This document shows positions 7,477-9,917 of a stretch of 9,917 nt of DNA, in pieces. Below the pieces are notes generated by a model that saw nothing but the letters and a program-made list of their open reading frames with translations, was not told where the DNA came from and made no database searches. This DNA comes from Lysobacteraceae bacterium. Lineage in GTDB: Bacteria > Pseudomonadota > Gammaproteobacteria > Xanthomonadales > Wenzhouxiangellaceae. Location: contig JAIVHD010000036.1 of NCBI GenBank assembly GCA_020201235.1, positions 1 to 9,917 on the forward strand. The letters run 5' to 3'. How positions within the stretch are numbered: position 1 is the stretch's first letter; each line of letters starts with the position of its first letter. Made by a program: the position numbers and the translations under genes.

Positions 7477-8190
7477 GTGACCCAGCCCAATTACCGACGC
7501 ATTCTACTCAAGCTCAGCGGTGAAGCCTTGCTGGGCGATCAGGACTATGGCATCGACCCCAAGGTCAGTTCACGAATTGCTCGTGAAGTCGCTGAAGTGG
7601 CTAAGCGGGGCATCCAGGTCGGCATTGTCATCGGTGGCGGCAACATCTTCCGCGGTGCCGGTCTGGCTTCGGCCGGCATGGACCGCATCACCGGCGACCA
7701 TATGGGCATGCTGGCCACGGTCATGAATGGTCTTGCGCTGCAGGATGCCCTTGAAGGCGCGGGCGTCACGACCCGGGTCATGTCGGCGATTTCGGTGCGC
7801 GAGGTTTGTGAGGACTATATCCGTCGACGTGCCATTCGCCACTTGCAAAAGGGGCGCGTGGTGGTGTTCGCGGCCGGAACCGGCAACCCTTTTTTCACCA
7901 CCGACACTGCGGCCAGCCTGCGGGCGGTTGAAATCGGTGCCGATCTGATGATCAAGGCGACCAAGGTCGATGGCGTCTATTCGGCCGATCCGATGCTTGA
8001 TCCCGATGCAAAACGTTATGAAACGATCACCTACGACGAGGTCATCGAGCTGAAGCTCAAGGTCATGGATGCCAACGCGATGGTGCTGTGCCGCGACCAG
8101 TCGATGCCGATCCGGGTGATCGGCCTGAACAACGCCGGCGATTTGGCGCGTCTGCTCGACGGACAGAATATCGGGACTTTGGTGCACTAA
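7477..8190 (+). CDS. pyrH: UMP kinase (uridylate kinase)
   Basis: ATP-dependent phosphorylation of UMP to UDP, the entry to all pyrimidine nucleotides; a hexameric amino-acid-kinase-fold enzyme, normally activated by GTP and inhibited by UTP. 237 aa, usual length. Motifs: [12 protein letters not shown] at 9-20 (phosphate binding), GGGNIFRG at 53-60, [14 protein letters not shown] at 74-87, FFTTDTAA at 139-146 and [13 protein letters not shown] at 160-172. The start codon is GTG at 7477; no in-frame ATG is nearby and GGAG at 7465-7468 lies 8 nt upstream. It follows tsf after 20 nt, so it is probably in the rpsB transcript. No intrinsic terminator is visible after it. Confidence 0.98.
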   Translation: MTQPNYRRILLKLSGEALLGDQDYGIDPKVSSRIAREVAEVAKRGIQVGIVIGGGNIFRGAGLASAGMDRITGDHMGMLATVMNGLALQDALEGAGVTTRVMSAISVREVCEDYIRRRAIRHLQKGRVVVFAAGTGNPFFTTDTAASLRAVEIGADLMIKATKVDGVYSADPMLDPDAKRYETITYDEVIELKLKVMDANAMVLCRDQSMPIRVIGLNNAGDLARLLDGQNIGTLVH

Positions 8191-8201
8191 AACCCCACGG
8201 T

Positions 8202-8377
8202 CGCATTAACCCGCCTTATTCAGGACCCCGCCGGCTGTGGCACCGGCATGCCCGCTCGGTCACGCAGCCTCACCGGACAGGCGAGTAGGATTCCGGTGCG
8301 CTCGGGCACGAAACGCCGCAAATACTGGCCTGACGGCACCGCAGCAGGAAGGGCGGTGAATACGTCGGGATCAGGCG
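8202..8377 (+). repeat. Dispersed palindromic intergenic repeat, copy B (most complete)
   Basis: About 176 bp with imperfect terminal inverted repeats: 8202-8223 against the reverse complement of 8356-8377 match at 16 of 22 positions and share CCCG and TATTCA. Inside are CGCTCGGTCACGCA (8253-8266), CCTCACCGGACAG (8268-8280), 17 nt, and GTGCGCTCGGGCACGAAACGCC without a break to 8317. GCTCGGTCACG thus appears twice (second copy with one change). No open frame is conserved between copies. The element separates pyrH from frr. Confidence 0.65.
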
Positions 8378-8397
8378 GGTCAAGCCGGGATAAGCGA

Positions 8398-8425
8398 CTT
8401 GTGGTTTCGAAGGGCCTGCTACAAT
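8398..8425 (+). promoter_or_regulatory. Candidate frr promoter
   Basis: -10 TACAAT (8420-8425) in the context GCTACAATCGGC, with a weak -35 (CTTGTG 8398-8403, spacer 16, or TTGTGG 8399-8404, spacer 15). Start near 8432 gives a leader of about 37 nt. It sits about 20 bp past the end of repeat copy B, so frr-uppS-cdsA may be transcribed separately from rpsB-tsf-pyrH. The frr ribosome binding site is weak (CGGAAA, 8453-8458). Confidence 0.5.
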
Positions 8426-8468
8426 CGGCGCTGTTTGGCTGGTTTTTATAAACGGAAAACACCCGAAA

Positions 8469-9026
8469 ATGCTTGCAGAAATCAAAAAAGACGCCGCAGA
8501 GCGCATGAAAAAAAGCCTGGAATCCCTCCAATCCGAGCTTGCTAAAATCCGTACCGGTCGTGCTCATCCCAGCCTGCTGGAGCACGTTACCGTCGATTAT
8601 TACGGTTCCGAAGTGCCGATCGGTCAGGCCGCGAATGTATCGGTCGAAGACTCGCGCACGCTCGCGGTAGCCGCCTGGGATAAGCTCATGGTTAAAAAGA
8701 TCGAGAAAGCGATCATGACCTCCGATCTCGGTCTCAACCCGTCGACCTCTGGTACGACCATCCGGGTGCCGCTGCCGGCATTGACCGAGCAGCGCCGTAC
8801 CGAGCTGTCGAAGGTGGTTCATAACGAGGGTGAGCAGGCCAAGGTCGCGATCCGCAACATTCGACGCGACGCCAATCATCACATCAAGGAACTTCTTAAG
8901 GAAAAGGAAATTTCTGAAGACGATCAGCGACGCGCCGAAGGTGAGATTCAACAGCTCACAGACCATCACGTCGAACGTGTCGATGTGATGGTGGCCGAAA
9001 AGGAAAAAGAGTTGATGGAGATCTGA
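8469..9026 (+). CDS. frr: Ribosome recycling factor
   Basis: With EF-G it splits the post-termination ribosome. 185 aa, the same as E. coli. Domain I is a three-helix bundle made of the N-terminal helix (about 1-28) and two long C-terminal helices (about 108-185). Domain II is the beta insertion (about 31-104). Signatures: [23 protein letters not shown] at 24-46 (here interrupted for length: [12 protein letters not shown] is the core), [17 protein letters not shown] at 87-103, and [15 protein letters not shown] at 126-140 with the invariant R132. Start ATG 8469 matches the family N-terminus. It ends 4 nt before uppS, so the two are probably translationally coupled. Confidence 0.98.
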   Translation: MLAEIKKDAAERMKKSLESLQSELAKIRTGRAHPSLLEHVTVDYYGSEVPIGQAANVSVEDSRTLAVAAWDKLMVKKIEKAIMTSDLGLNPSTSGTTIRVPLPALTEQRRTELSKVVHNEGEQAKVAIRNIRRDANHHIKELLKEKEISEDDQRRAEGEIQQLTDHHVERVDVMVAEKEKELMEI

Positions 9027-9030
9027 CCCG

Positions 9031-9768
9031 ATGCAGCAGTCTGGTCATCTTCCACGCCATCTGGCAGTCATCATGGACGGCAACGGTCGATGGGCCTTGC
9101 GACGGGGAAAGCCGCGTACCTACGGCCACCAGGTGGGGACCGAGTCGGTCAGAAAGCTGATTCGGGCGGTGGCCAAGCGCGGCATTCCGATCCTCACCAT
9201 CTACGCCTTCTCCAGCGAGAACTGGTCGCGCCCCAACCACGAGGTCAAGCGCCTGATGAGCCTGTTCCGGAGGGCGCTGGATCGCGAGGTCAACGAGTTG
9301 CATGAAAACGGCGTTCGTGTCAATTTCATCGGGCAGCGCGAGGCGTTTTCGAAAACGCTGCGCATGGGCATGGAGCGGGCCGAGAGCCTGACCCGTCACA
9401 ACCAGCGCTTGTTGCTCAACATTGCCGCGAATTACGGTGGCCAAGGCGATATCGTCGCGACCGCCCGACGGCTCGCCCAACGCGTCAAGGATGGTGTTCT
9501 CGAGCCGGATAACATTGACGAGTCATTGTTTTCGCAATCGGTGGCGCTGGCCGGCCAGCCGGCACCGGACCTGTTTATACGCACCGGTGGCGAACGCCGG
9601 CTGTCCAATTACCTGCTCTGGAACCTGGCCTACACGGAACTCTATTTCTGCGACACATTGTGGCCAGATTTCACCGAGACCGATCTGGACGCCGCGCTGG
9701 AGGACTTCGCCGGGCGCGAACGCCGGTTCGGCGGATTAATGGAATCGGACACGCTTAAACATGCTTAA
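9031..9768 (+). CDS. uppS: Undecaprenyl diphosphate synthase (cis-prenyltransferase)
   Basis: Adds isopentenyl units in cis to farnesyl diphosphate, making the C55 lipid carrier for peptidoglycan and other envelope glycans; cytosolic face of the membrane. 245 aa (E. coli 253). Motifs: HLAVIMDGNGRWA at 10-22 with catalytic Asp16 (D26 in E. coli), GHxxG at 32-36, TIYAFSSENWSRP at 56-68, ANYGGQGDI at 133-141, and the diphosphate-binding RTGGERRLSNYLLW at 184-197 followed by ELYFCDTLWPDF at 203-214. Start ATG 9031 with GGAG at 9017-9020, 10 nt upstream, inside the frr end. It overlaps cdsA by 8 bp. All expected motifs are intact. Confidence 0.98.
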   Translation: MQQSGHLPRHLAVIMDGNGRWALRRGKPRTYGHQVGTESVRKLIRAVAKRGIPILTIYAFSSENWSRPNHEVKRLMSLFRRALDREVNELHENGVRVNFIGQREAFSKTLRMGMERAESLTRHNQRLLLNIAANYGGQGDIVATARRLAQRVKDGVLEPDNIDESLFSQSVALAGQPAPDLFIRTGGERRLSNYLLWNLAYTELYFCDTLWPDFTETDLDAALEDFAGRERRFGGLMESDTLKHA

Positions 9769-9917
9769 GTCGAGAGTGATCACCTCGGTGGTCCTGGCGC
9801 TGGTCGTCGTTGGCGGGCTGTTGTTGCTGTCGCCGATGCCGTTGACGCTGATGCTTGCATCGGTGCTACTCGGCGCAGGCGGTTGGGAAAGCGCTAATCT
9901 GGCCGGCATGCCCGGCC
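9761..9917 (+). CDS. cdsA: Phosphatidate cytidylyltransferase, N-terminal fragment
   Basis: Would make CDP-diacylglycerol from CTP and phosphatidic acid, the precursor of membrane phospholipids; integral inner-membrane enzyme. Only 52 codons are inside the window, and the C-terminal CTP-binding signature is not visible. Residues 1-5 (MLKSR) match the CdsA N-terminus. A first membrane helix covers about 6-24, a second hydrophobic stretch about 28-41, followed by GWESANLAG, which resembles the AWEWGQLSG stretch of E. coli CdsA. ATG 9761 overlaps the uppS stop by 8 bp. The call rests on this N-terminus plus the conserved position after uppS. Confidence 0.88.
   Translation, partial: MLKSRVITSVVLALVVVGGLLLLSPMPLTLMLASVLLGAGGWESANLAGMPG

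Noticed and set aside
8426..8468. TATAAA at 8447-8452 as a second frr promoter
   Set aside because: No -35 at a proper distance, and it would leave almost no leader before the start codon.
1..9917. A novel multi-gene defence, mobile or biosynthetic system
   Set aside because: All genes are housekeeping or a common receptor family; no cluster of unknown genes, integrase, CRISPR array or toxin-antitoxin pair is visible.

Overview
The window is GC-rich gammaproteobacterial chromosome. The right half carries the conserved gene order rpsB-tsf-pyrH-frr-uppS-cdsA. The left half carries, on the opposite strand, a large TonB-dependent receptor of the type abundant in Xanthomonadales and relatives such as Wenzhouxiangellaceae, and a transketolase gene. 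The lineage assignment is inference from protein flavour and gene order; no rRNA or marker search was possible.

Layout. Positions 1-2794 (minus): outer-membrane TonB-dependent receptor, cut at its C-terminus by the window edge. 2795-3290: intergenic, with the receptor's ribosome binding site and candidate promoter, a perfect operator-like palindrome, nested inverted repeats and copy A of a dispersed repeat. 3291-5144 (minus): transketolase, normal except for a clean in-frame loss of about 51 residues that removes the catalytic His/Asp loop of the pyrimidine-binding domain. 5145-5615: divergent control region with a tkt leader hairpin, a tkt -10 element, repeat copy C, the rpsB promoter and a structured rpsB leader. 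5616-8190 (plus): rpsB-tsf-pyrH, tightly packed. 8191-8468: repeat copy B and a candidate frr promoter. 8469-9917 (plus): frr, uppS and the start of cdsA, tightly packed or overlapping.

The plus-strand genes link translation (S2, EF-Ts, ribosome recycling factor), UMP phosphorylation and envelope lipid synthesis (undecaprenyl diphosphate, CDP-diacylglycerol). This is the standard gammaproteobacterial cluster, which normally continues towards dxr, rseP and bamA. Transketolase would serve the pentose phosphate pathway, but this copy should be inactive as written.

I see no phage, CRISPR, toxin-antitoxin, insertion sequence or defence genes, and no new multi-gene system. The two observations most worth following are the deleted transketolase active-site segment and a mosaic, palindromic intergenic repeat found in all three of the long intergenic regions.
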